This document shows, one piece after another, positions 51,221 through 59,381 of a stretch of 64,000 nt of DNA. Positions within the stretch are counted from its first letter, which is position 1, and each line of letters begins with the position of its first letter. The position numbers and the translations under genes are program-made. The stretch lies in the NCBI RefSeq assembly GCF_030444335.1, contig NZ_CP128595.1:124001-188000 (forward strand), read 5' to 3'. The notes beneath the pieces are model-generated. The model did no database searches. It saw only the letters and a program-made list of their open reading frames with translations, and was not told where the DNA came from. Source of the DNA: Polaribacter huanghezhanensis. GTDB taxonomy: Bacteria > Bacteroidota > Bacteroidia > Flavobacteriales > Flavobacteriaceae.

Positions 51221-52414
51221 ATGAAATCTATCAAAGTTCTTTTTGTTTTACTTTTCACCGTTTTTATTTCTTGTAAAAATACCTCAAGTTCTATTTCGGA
51301 TTTAGAAAAAGTTGAAACAAACTTAAAGCAACAATTTGCTCCAGACAAACGTGTCAAAATCTTTGATATTCAGTTTGAAAATAAAAACAACACATTGGTG
51401 TTAAAAGGGGAAACAACCACAAAAAAGGCTTTTAATATGTTGATTGATAGCCTAAAAAGAAGAAGCATTGCTTTTAAAAATGAAGTCAGAATTCTACCTG
51501 ATTCTGCTGTTGGAGATAAAAAGTATGCGCTGGGAAACAATTCGGTAATAAATATTAGATCACAGCCAAAACATTCTGCCGAATTAGGTACGCAAGGTTT
51601 GTTGGGAATGGAGTTAAAAGTATTGGATAAAAAAGGAAGTTGGTATAGAGTACAAACTCCTGATAACTATATTTCTTGGGTTGATGGGGGTGGAATTGAA
51701 AGAATGACTGCTGAAGAATTACAAAGTTGGAACACAAAAAACAAACTGATTTACACAAAAAACTCAGGATATGTATATGAGCAAAAAAGTGAAAATTCTA
51801 CCAGAGTTTCTGATATTGTTTTTGGCGGAATTTTAGCCATAAAAAAAGAATACGATTCTTATTACGAAGTTGAATATCCTGACGGAAGAAATGGTTTTGT
51901 AAAAAAAGCGGATGCTGTTTTATACAATTCTTGGTTGAAAAAGAATCCTGCAAATGCAGAATTCATTGAAGAGTCTGCAAAAACAATGTTGGGTGTTCCT
52001 TATTTGTGGGGCGGAACTTCTACCAAAGGAAACGATTGTAGTGGTTTTACAAAAACGGTCTATTTAATGAACGGGTTTGTAATTCCGCGTGATGCATCAC
52101 AACAGGTTACAGCCGGAAAAATAGTTGATGAAAACTTAAAATTTGAAGGGCTGGAAAAAGGGGATTTAATGTTCTTTGGAACTCCCGCTAAAGGTGGCAA
52201 AAAACAACGTGTTACACATGTTGGTATTTGGCTTGGAAACGGCAAAGGAGAGTTTATTCACTCAGCTAGTAATGTACATCTAAGTTCTATCAATGACAGT
52301 GAAAAACATTACGACGGTTTTAATAAAAACAGGTATTTAGGAAGCCGACGTTACTTAGGTGTTAAAGATGATAAAATTATTGACTTGAAAAAGTCTTTAC
52401 AGATTAAACCTTAA
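51221..52414 (+). CDS. C40 (NlpC/P60) peptidase lipoprotein with SH3 domains
   Basis: A 397-residue cell-wall hydrolase. The signal peptide ends V-F-I-S-C (lipobox, Cys19). After an N-terminal domain (about 30-90), two bacterial SH3-type domains follow (about 105-165: N-I-R-S-Q-P-K-H-S-A-E-L-G; and 175-230), then the NlpC/P60 domain with the catalytic Cys in G-N-D-C-S-G-F-T and His in V-T-H-V-G-I-W. It should cut peptide bridges or stem peptides of peptidoglycan in the periplasm. It is divergent from kynU across a 90-bp gap. Confidence 0.93.
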   Translation: MKSIKVLFVLLFTVFISCKNTSSSISDLEKVETNLKQQFAPDKRVKIFDIQFENKNNTLVLKGETTTKKAFNMLIDSLKRRSIAFKNEVRILPDSAVGDKKYALGNNSVINIRSQPKHSAELGTQGLLGMELKVLDKKGSWYRVQTPDNYISWVDGGGIERMTAEELQSWNTKNKLIYTKNSGYVYEQKSENSTRVSDIVFGGILAIKKEYDSYYEVEYPDGRNGFVKKADAVLYNSWLKKNPANAEFIEESAKTMLGVPYLWGGTSTKGNDCSGFTKTVYLMNGFVIPRDASQQVTAGKIVDENLKFEGLEKGDLMFFGTPAKGGKKQRVTHVGIWLGNGKGEFIHSASNVHLSSINDSEKHYDGFNKNRYLGSRRYLGVKDDKIIDLKKSLQIKP

Positions 52415-52563
52415 TTAAAAAAAGCTCCAAGAAATTCTTGATTTAACGCTGTAATTGATTTTAATTTCCACAACCCAACTATTGGATCTGTAGGTTTTTC
52501 ATTTGAATTTGAACAACTTACTATAGTTAAAGCTATAGCCCATAATACTATTTTCTTTTTCAT
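52411..52563 (-). CDS. Very short lipoprotein, possibly a truncated lipocalin-like gene
   Basis: A 50-codon frame starting MKKKIVLWAIALTIVSCSNS, a proper signal peptide with lipobox (I-V-S-C, Cys17). The mature part D-P-I-V-G-L-W-K-L-K-S-I is the usual opening of lipocalin-like lipoproteins in flavobacteria, but the frame stops after 50 residues, so only the first strand of such a barrel would be made. It overlaps the end of the NlpC/P60 gene by 4 nt. It is either a remnant or a genuine small lipoprotein. Confidence 0.5.
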   Translation of the reverse strand: MKKKIVLWAIALTIVSCSNSNEKPTDPIVGLWKLKSITALNQEFLGAFFN

Positions 52564-52588
52564 AATATATTTTTTAATAATTTAAAAC

Positions 52589-53046
52589 TTATATTTCTTT
52601 GTCCGCATAACCTGTTACTTCAGTACCTGTAATTGCAATAATTAAACGACCATAATCACCTTCAAACACATTTCCATTTGGAAGCAATAGGTCCAATAAA
52701 GTTGATTGACCACTTTGTTTAATCATTTCTTCTCTTTGATTTGACAGTTTGATTTTAAAATAACAACGTTCAGAAGGTATTACCCTTATTTTATCTAAAC
52801 TAGGTTTCCATCGATTCATACCAAAATAATAATCTTTTGATAAAAATTCAATTTTATCAAACTTAATAGAATCTGTAGGTGTAAATACGTTATTTTGCAT
52901 TCCACCTATTACTATCTCAGCATCTTCAAAAGCCCCTACATAACTAGTAATAAAAAAAGAAAAGCCTTCAAATTCTATATCTTCATCTTTAACACAAGAT
53001 GTAAAAATAAAACTGTAAGTACTAAAAGTAAAATTCTCTTTTTCAT
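52589..53046 (-). pseudogene. Lipoprotein gene broken by a frameshift
   Basis: The ATG at 53046 starts a signal peptide (MKKRILLLVLTVLFL) that runs out of frame and stops after 23 codons. The mature part lies in another frame: T-S-C-V-K-D-E-D-I-E-F-E-G-F starts right where the signal peptide should end in a lipobox, and continues through I-G-G-M-Q-N-N-V-F to I-T-G-T-E-V-T-G-Y-A-D-K-E-I. Adding one base near 53001-53008 (a T-rich run on the coding strand) would rejoin them into a lipoprotein of about 150 residues. A sequencing error cannot be excluded. The family is not recognised. Confidence 0.7.
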
Positions 53047-53173
53047 TTTAAAAATAAATTTGTGGTGCATTTTTTTGGTTAAAACATAGCTACTTTTACC
53101 AATCCAAATATAGGGAACTATTTTATAGTAATCTCTTTTATTTCTGCTTGCCCCTAAATTGTAAAGCAATATA

Positions 53174-53330
53174 TGTACAGATTTCTCGACTTCGTTACAC
53201 TCCGCTCGAAATGAGAATGGATGTCATCTCGACTGCAATGGAGAGATTTAAACAAGTATCAATCAAGAAATAGCTTTTCAACGACACTTCGTTTTACTAG
53301 AAATGACAATTCTTTGCCTTTTTATTTAGA
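53174..53330. repeat. Degenerate TCGAG-type and related repeat fragments
   Basis: Pieces such as GATTTCTCGACTTCG, TCCGCTCGAAATGA and TGTCATCTCGACTGC are broken arms of the dispersed repeats, lying in the 284-bp gap behind the SerB-SerA gene. Nothing else is apparent in that gap. Confidence 0.55.
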
Positions 53331-55214
53331 TTAATACAACACTCTAAACTTTATCGTTCCTTCTACTTCTTTGAGTTTTTTAATTACTTTTTGATTGTAT
53401 TTTTTGTCTAAATCGGTAATTACATATCCTACTTTAGCGTCTGTAGATAAATATTGACCTGTAATATTCATGTCATATTTTGCCAAGACTTTATTAATCT
53501 TTGCCATTACACCAGGTACATTTTCGTGAATGTGTAAAAAACGATGTGAATTCTTATATTGTGGCAATCGTATGTTTGGAAAATTAACAGCATCAACGGT
53601 ATTTCCAGAATTGATATACGCCATTATTTTATTCGGTACAAAATCTGCAATATCTTTTTGTGCTTCTTCTGTACTACCGCCAACATGCGGAGTTAAAATT
53701 ACATTATTTAAACCTTGTAATTCTGTGTGAAAGCTTCCGTTTGCTCTTGGCTCTTCTGGATATACATCTACAGCTGCTCCTGCTATTTTACCACTTTTTA
53801 AAGCGTCGGTTAATGCTTTTATATCAACTACAAATCCGCGAGAAAGATTTACAAAATGCACGCCGTCTTTCATTTGAGAAATTTCTTTTTCTCCAATAAA
53901 ATTTTTATTGGCTGCATTGTCATCAATATGCAAGGTAATTACATCTGAGATTGCTAATAAATCTGAAAACTTATCTATTTTTGTAGCGTTTCCTAACGAC
54001 AATCTGTCTTCTACATCGTAATAATACACATCCATTCCGAGTGCTTCTGCCAATACAGATAATTGTTTACCAATATTTCCATATCCTATAATTCCGAGTT
54101 TTTTTCCTCTTACTTCTCTAGATCCTTCTGCTGATTTATTCCATTGTCCATTGTGCAATTCTGTGCTTCGCTTAAAAACACTTCGCATCAACATAATAAT
54201 TTCTCCAATAGCCAGTTCTACCACAGAACGCGTATTGCTATAAGGTGCATTAAAAACAACCACTCCATTTTCTTTACAGGCATCTAAATCAATTTGTTTT
54301 GTACCAATACAAAAAGCTCCAACAACCATCAATTTTTCTGCTGCTTCAATTACTTTTTTGGTGACTTGTGTTTTAGAACGAATCCCTAATACATGTACTT
54401 CTTTTATCCTTTCTATTAATTCATCTTCCGACAAACTTTTAGAAACGGTTTCTACTGTAAATCCGTCTTTTGATAATTTTTCAAAAGCATCTGGATGTAC
54501 ATTTTCTAACAATAATATTTTAATTCGATTCTTTGGATAAGAGATGTTTCTTGGTAACTTATTTACAAATAAAAATTCGTCTAAATTGGGCGTAATAAAA
54601 TCTGCATTTTGCGTGGTTTTATCTCTAGAAACATTTTCTGTATACGCAAAGAATTTATGCGCAATTCCGGCTTCCCTCGTCACATAATCACTATAACCGT
54701 CTCCAATAACCTGAATTTCTCCTTCCAATTTTAAATCGCGCAAACATTGTATTTTTCCGTTATGTACAGACAACGGATTTTCGCTATCAAAACCAACTAT
54801 ACAATCGTTTTTATCATACTCAAATGTATTTGCAAACACTCTATCCGCAGGAATATTGTAGGCTGCAACAATAGGAATGATAAATTCTTTAAATCCGGCA
54901 GAAATTACATAAATAGATGCTGCATATTTTTCAAAAAAGGCTTTGTTTCTTTCTATTGACGGAGACACTTTTTTATGCAGTTCTTTAATCAATTTTGGTA
55001 AATCAGCTTTTTTAGCTTGTAATAGCTTGATGCGTTTTTCTAAGGATTCTGTAAACGAAATCTCGCCGTCAATTCCCAAATTTGTAATGGCTATTATTTC
55101 TTTAATAATTGCATCCTTTTTTGGATTTTCTGCCAAGGTGATTTCTGCTAAAACATCCAAAGCTTCTACACTTGTAAGTGTGCTATCAAAATCGAAAACG
55201 TAATTTCTGTTCAT
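53331..55214 (-). CDS. serA: Fused phosphoserine phosphatase-like / phosphoglycerate dehydrogenase
   Basis: A 627-residue fusion. Residues 1-220 are a HAD phosphatase of the SerB type: F-D-F-D-S-T (nucleophile Asp8, Asp10), V-I-S-A-G-F and I-G-D-G-Y-S-D-Y. Residues about 230-540 are D-3-phosphoglycerate dehydrogenase: G-I-I-G-Y-G-N-I-G-K-Q (NAD), L-S-R-G-F-V-V-D (Arg), P-E-E-P (Glu) and T-P-H-V-G-G-S-T (His). Residues about 550-627 are an ACT domain (H-E-N-V-P-G-V-M-A-K-I), likely to sense serine. It could perform the first and last steps of serine synthesis in one chain; serC is not nearby. Confidence 0.93.
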   Translation of the reverse strand: MNRNYVFDFDSTLTSVEALDVLAEITLAENPKKDAIIKEIIAITNLGIDGEISFTESLEKRIKLLQAKKADLPKLIKELHKKVSPSIERNKAFFEKYAASIYVISAGFKEFIIPIVAAYNIPADRVFANTFEYDKNDCIVGFDSENPLSVHNGKIQCLRDLKLEGEIQVIGDGYSDYVTREAGIAHKFFAYTENVSRDKTTQNADFITPNLDEFLFVNKLPRNISYPKNRIKILLLENVHPDAFEKLSKDGFTVETVSKSLSEDELIERIKEVHVLGIRSKTQVTKKVIEAAEKLMVVGAFCIGTKQIDLDACKENGVVVFNAPYSNTRSVVELAIGEIIMLMRSVFKRSTELHNGQWNKSAEGSREVRGKKLGIIGYGNIGKQLSVLAEALGMDVYYYDVEDRLSLGNATKIDKFSDLLAISDVITLHIDDNAANKNFIGEKEISQMKDGVHFVNLSRGFVVDIKALTDALKSGKIAGAAVDVYPEEPRANGSFHTELQGLNNVILTPHVGGSTEEAQKDIADFVPNKIMAYINSGNTVDAVNFPNIRLPQYKNSHRFLHIHENVPGVMAKINKVLAKYDMNITGQYLSTDAKVGYVITDLDKKYNQKVIKKLKEVEGTIKFRVLY

Positions 55215-55220
55215 TCAAAT

Positions 55221-56036
55221 TTAAATTATACTTGTTAAAATAATCCACCAAAAAATTGGCAAAGATTCTACCCAAAAAGAGCTGTAATAGGTAGATTGAT
55301 TTTTCTCTGCACGCATTAAAAATAATAACGTTGCTAAAGAAAAACCTAAGAAGATATTTTTTGATATTGGTTGCGTAGAAACTAAAAACTCGATGACTAA
55401 TGCAAAAACCAACAATACAAATCCGAGTTTTTTGGTGTTTTTAATTCCGATTTTCTTAGGTATGGTTTGTAAAGAAATGGCATCGTATTGTATGTCTCTA
55501 ATATCAAAAGGTAAAATTAAAACTGCTACAATTAAGAATCGTTGAATTGCATATAAAACGATGCTTTCATCTATAGTCTTATCAGCATTTAGCAATGGTA
55601 ACAACACTGTTGTGCCAGCCCAAACAATTCCGACAATGATGATTTTTAAATAACTAATTGCTCGTAAACTTTTTTGGAATCCGCTTAAAAAAGGAATTGC
55701 ATACAAAACCGTTAAAAAACCAAACGGAATAAACAAACCGAGTATTTTTATTGACAATTGATACGCATAAAAACACATCAATAAAAAACACAACAACGAA
55801 AAAACCTGAATCACTTTTAAGTCTTTGGTTAAACTTCTGTGATGGAATTTTGCTATCCCAAAATACTTTACAAAATTGTATCCTGTTATGGTGCTAAAAA
55901 ACATAAAATAATTAAAAGCACTATTGGTTTCAATATCAAAATAAAGTTCTGTAATTCGTACAAAAGCAAATACCGACAAAGCAACATGAATGCTTGAGTT
56001 TAAATAAAAATTTAAAAGTTTTTTTAAAGTTGTCAT
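55221..56036 (-). CDS. UbiA-like prenyltransferase-fold membrane protein
   Basis: A 271-residue protein with eight or nine membrane segments. L-P-F-D-I-R-D-I-Q-Y-D-A (about 177-188) matches the second Asp-rich loop of UbiA prenyltransferases (D-x3-D-x3-D), followed by T-I-P-K-K-I-G. The first Asp-rich loop (N-D-x-x-D) is not evident; Y-F-G-I-A-K-F-H-H is at that place. Prenyl transfer is therefore uncertain. The gene lies 6 nt upstream of the SerB-SerA gene on the same strand, so the two may be co-transcribed. Confidence 0.75.
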   Translation of the reverse strand: MTTLKKLLNFYLNSSIHVALSVFAFVRITELYFDIETNSAFNYFMFFSTITGYNFVKYFGIAKFHHRSLTKDLKVIQVFSLLCFLLMCFYAYQLSIKILGLFIPFGFLTVLYAIPFLSGFQKSLRAISYLKIIIVGIVWAGTTVLLPLLNADKTIDESIVLYAIQRFLIVAVLILPFDIRDIQYDAISLQTIPKKIGIKNTKKLGFVLLVFALVIEFLVSTQPISKNIFLGFSLATLLFLMRAEKNQSTYYSSFWVESLPIFWWIILTSII

Positions 56037-56133
56037 CTTGCAAAAATAGCATTTATGTTAACAACCTCATTATTTGGTTCATAAAATGTTTCTTTTAATG
56101 AAATTGAATCATAAAATATTCTTGAATTTTAAT

Positions 56134-56141
56134 TACTTTTG
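56134..56141 (+). promoter_or_regulatory. TAnnTTTG -7 box of gcvP
   Basis: TACTTTTG lies 47 nt upstream of the gcvP ATG. Exact consensus match; the leader holds no clear riboswitch structure. Confidence 0.4.
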
Positions 56142-56188
56142 GTACGCAAAATTAAAAGTGTATTTATCCAATATAAAACAACTACATA

Positions 56189-59074
56189 ATGAACACAAAT
56201 TCATTTCAACTAAGGCATATAGGTCCAAACTCAACGGAGCAAAAAGAGATGTTAGCAACAATTAAAGCTGATACTTTAGAGCAATTAATTACAGAAACAA
56301 TTCCAGATGATATTCGCTTAGAAAACAAGTTAGATTTAGAGTCTGCAATGAGCGAATATGAATACTTAAATCATCTTCAAGAGTTAGGTTCAAAAAATAA
56401 GGTTTTTAAAAGTTATATTGGATTGGGATACCACGAAGCAATTGTGCCAAGTGTAATTCAACGTAACATTTTAGAAAACCCGAGTTGGTACACAGCGTAT
56501 ACACCTTATCAAGCAGAAATTGCACAAGGAAGATTAGAAGCTTTGTTAAATTTTCAAACAATGATTTGTGATTTAACCGGAATGGAATTGGCAAATGCTT
56601 CTTTATTGGATGAAGGAACAGCGGCTGCAGAAGCAATGGCGTTGTTGTTTGATGTTAGAGAAAGAACTCAGAAAAAAGCCGATGTAAATAAGTTTTTTGT
56701 TTCTGAAGAAATTTTACCACAAACATTATCGATTTTACAAACGCGTTCTACACCAATCGGAATTGAATTAGTGGTTGGAAATCATGAAGAATTTGGTTTC
56801 TCTGACGACTTTTTCGGAGCGATTTTACAATATCCTGGAAAACACGGACACGTTTTTGATTATTCAGATTTTGTTACCAAAGCAAACGAAAACAATATAA
56901 AAGTTGCCGTTGCTGCAGATATTTTATCCTTAGCTAAATTAAAAGCACCAGCAGAATTTGGAGTTGATGTCGTTGTTGGAACTACACAGCGCTTCGGAAT
57001 TCCGTTAGGGTATGGCGGTCCACACGCTGGATATTTCGCTACAAAAGAAGCATATAAAAGAAGTATTCCAGGAAGAATTATTGGAGTCACAAAAGATGTT
57101 GATGGAGGACGTGCTTTGCGCATGGCTTTGCAAACTCGTGAGCAACATATTAAGCGCGAAAAAGCAACTTCTAATATTTGTACTGCACAAGTTTTACTAG
57201 CGGTTATGGCGGGAATGTACGCTGTCTATCATGGTAAAGACGGAATTCAGTTTATTGCAGATTCTGTTCATAATAAAACAAAATTAGTAGCTGATTACTT
57301 AGAAAAAGCGGGTTTTAATCAAAAAAATTCCTCTTATTTTGATACGCTTTTAGTTGAAGTTGATTGCTTGAGCCTAAAACCTGTTGCAGAATCTTTTAAA
57401 GTTAACTTTAATTATATAACGGATAATCTTATTTCAATTTCTATAAACGAAGCAACCACGCAAAAAGATTTGATGAAGCTTTTTACCATTTTTGGGCAAT
57501 TAAAAAAGCAAACTGACACTTCAAAAGCAGAAAGTTATGGTGATTTTCATCAAATTTTAACACAAGAATCTTTTAACTCTGATTTTGTAGCAATTCCGGA
57601 AAATGTTCAAAGAAACACGTCTTTCCTAGACAACGAAGTCTTTAACACGTATCATTCAGAAACTGACATGATGCGTTATATCAAAAAATTAGAACGCAAA
57701 GATTTAGCGTTAAATCATTCTATGATTTCTTTAGGATCTTGTACAATGAAACTAAATGCGGCATCAGAAATGTTGCCTTTGAGCAATCCACAATGGGGAA
57801 ATATTCATCCTTTTGTTCCTTTAAATCAAGCTGAAGGCTATCAAACTGTTCTTAAAAATTTAGAACATCAATTAAATATTATTACAGGTTTTGCAGGCAC
57901 TTCTTTACAACCAAATTCTGGTGCACAAGGTGAGTTTGCAGGTTTAATGACTATTAGAGCATATCACCAAGCAAATAGTAATGAACATAGAAATATTTGC
58001 TTAATTCCTGCTTCTGCTCACGGTACAAATCCTGCATCCGCAGTGATGGCCGGAATGAAAGTTGTGGTTACCAAAACTGCAGAAAACGGAAATATTGATG
58101 TAGAAGATTTACGCGAAAAAGCACTATTACACAAAGAAAATTTAGCTGCTTTAATGGTAACATATCCCTCAACTCATGGAGTTTATGAAAAGGAAATTAG
58201 AGAAATTACAAAAATTATTCATGATAATGGCGGACAAGTGTATATGGACGGTGCAAATATGAATGCGCAAGTTGGATTGACAAATCCGGCAACGATTGGC
58301 GCAGATGTTTGTCATTTAAATTTACACAAAACTTTTGCCATTCCGCATGGTGGTGGTGGACCAGGAGTTGGACCCATTTGTGTCGCTCCACAATTGGTTC
58401 CGTTTTTACCAACAAATCCGATTATAGAAACTGGCGGAGAAAATGCAATCACAGCTATTTCTGCTGCACCTTGGGGTTCTGCATTGGTTTGTTTAATTTC
58501 TTATGGATATATTACGATGTTAGGTGTTGACGGACTAACAAATGCTACGATGAACGCTATCTTAAATGCCAATTATATGAAAGATCGTTTACATGGACAT
58601 TATGAAACGTTGTACACTGGAGAAATGAACAGAGCTGCACACGAAATGATTTTAGATTGTAGAGATTTTAAACAAAATGGAATTGAAGTGGTAGATATTG
58701 CAAAACGTTTAATGGATTATGGTTTCCATGCGCCAACAGTTTCTTTTCCTGTTGCTGGAACTTTAATGATTGAACCAACAGAATCTGAAAGTAAAGCTGA
58801 ATTAGATCGTTTTTGTGATGCGATGATTGCTATTAGAAAAGAAATTAAAAATGCTTCTAAAGACGATGCTAACAATCCTTTAAAAAATGCGCCGCATACA
58901 CAAGAAATGCTAACTGCAGATGATTGGACTTTGCCTTATACTAGAAAACAAGCCGCTTTTCCTTTAGAATATATTGTCGACAATAAATTTTGGCCTTCGG
59001 TTCGTAGAGTTGATGATGCTTTTGGAGATAGAAACTTAATTTGTTCTTGTAACCCAATTGAAGATTACATGTAG
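56189..59074 (+). CDS. gcvP: Glycine dehydrogenase (aminomethyl-transferring), P protein
   Basis: A 961-residue homodimeric-type P protein of the glycine cleavage system. Both tandem halves are present in one chain. The N-terminus R-H-I-G-P-N is conserved, Y-x-G-L-G-Y appears as Y-I-G-L-G-Y-H, and the PLP lysine is Lys714 in H-L-N-L-H-K-T-F-A-I-P-H-G-G-G-G-P-G. It removes CO2 from glycine and loads the aminomethyl group on GcvH; the H, T and L genes are not in the window. It is followed by a terminator and stands alone. Confidence 0.97.
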   Translation: MNTNSFQLRHIGPNSTEQKEMLATIKADTLEQLITETIPDDIRLENKLDLESAMSEYEYLNHLQELGSKNKVFKSYIGLGYHEAIVPSVIQRNILENPSWYTAYTPYQAEIAQGRLEALLNFQTMICDLTGMELANASLLDEGTAAAEAMALLFDVRERTQKKADVNKFFVSEEILPQTLSILQTRSTPIGIELVVGNHEEFGFSDDFFGAILQYPGKHGHVFDYSDFVTKANENNIKVAVAADILSLAKLKAPAEFGVDVVVGTTQRFGIPLGYGGPHAGYFATKEAYKRSIPGRIIGVTKDVDGGRALRMALQTREQHIKREKATSNICTAQVLLAVMAGMYAVYHGKDGIQFIADSVHNKTKLVADYLEKAGFNQKNSSYFDTLLVEVDCLSLKPVAESFKVNFNYITDNLISISINEATTQKDLMKLFTIFGQLKKQTDTSKAESYGDFHQILTQESFNSDFVAIPENVQRNTSFLDNEVFNTYHSETDMMRYIKKLERKDLALNHSMISLGSCTMKLNAASEMLPLSNPQWGNIHPFVPLNQAEGYQTVLKNLEHQLNIITGFAGTSLQPNSGAQGEFAGLMTIRAYHQANSNEHRNICLIPASAHGTNPASAVMAGMKVVVTKTAENGNIDVEDLREKALLHKENLAALMVTYPSTHGVYEKEIREITKIIHDNGGQVYMDGANMNAQVGLTNPATIGADVCHLNLHKTFAIPHGGGGPGVGPICVAPQLVPFLPTNPIIETGGENAITAISAAPWGSALVCLISYGYITMLGVDGLTNATMNAILNANYMKDRLHGHYETLYTGEMNRAAHEMILDCRDFKQNGIEVVDIAKRLMDYGFHAPTVSFPVAGTLMIEPTESESKAELDRFCDAMIAIRKEIKNASKDDANNPLKNAPHTQEMLTADDWTLPYTRKQAAFPLEYIVDNKFWPSVRRVDDAFGDRNLICSCNPIEDYM

Positions 59075-59088
59075 CAGACAATGTCTGC
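59074..59088. other. Small dyad at the gcvP stop codon
   Basis: GCAGACA-A-TGTCTGC starts at the last base of the stop codon. It is too tight to be a normal hairpin loop but may pair with an open loop. The role is unknown. Confidence 0.3.
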
Positions 59089-59101
59089 AGATAAATATTT
59101 G

Positions 59102-59142
59102 AACCGCTTTTTACTAATTTTTTAGTAATTAAGCGGTTTTTT
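59102..59142 (+). terminator. Terminator of gcvP
   Basis: AACCGCTT pairs with AAGCGGTT, with an inner TACTAA/TTAGTA stem, followed by six T. It lies 27 nt after the gcvP stop codon. Confidence 0.88.
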
Positions 59143-59255
59143 GTGCTTTTATATAAAAATTTAAAAGTATCATAATTATTAATTAAACATTTTGTGCATT
59201 TGTGTTTTAATGGTGAGGGACACTATATTGGTTAGTTATAAGCCCACACCCCCAG

Positions 59256-59292
59256 AGGTTCAATTAATTATAAGTTTGAACCTTCTTTATTT
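59256..59292. other. Hairpin in the gap between gcvP and the glutamate-synthase-like gene
   Basis: AGGTTCAA and TTGAACCT form an 8-bp stem followed by a T-rich stretch. It belongs to an otherwise unexplained, locally GC-richer stretch (59210-59300) in the 307-bp gap. It could be a second terminator or the end of a small RNA. Confidence 0.4.
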
Positions 59293-59304
59293 TTAGCCGG
59301 CTTA

Positions 59305-59373
59305 TCATTCCTGCGTTGGCAGGAATCCATAATAAACAATGTGCAGATTCCCATTTCTATGAGAATGACGATA
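59305..59373. repeat. Interspersed repeat, CATTCCTG type
   Basis: ATCATTCCTGCGTTGGCAGG begins a hairpin, and a degenerate inverted partner (GATTCCCATTTCTATGAGAA) ends it. It is related to 43813-43892. Confidence 0.6.
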
Positions 59374-59381
59374 CAGAAAAA

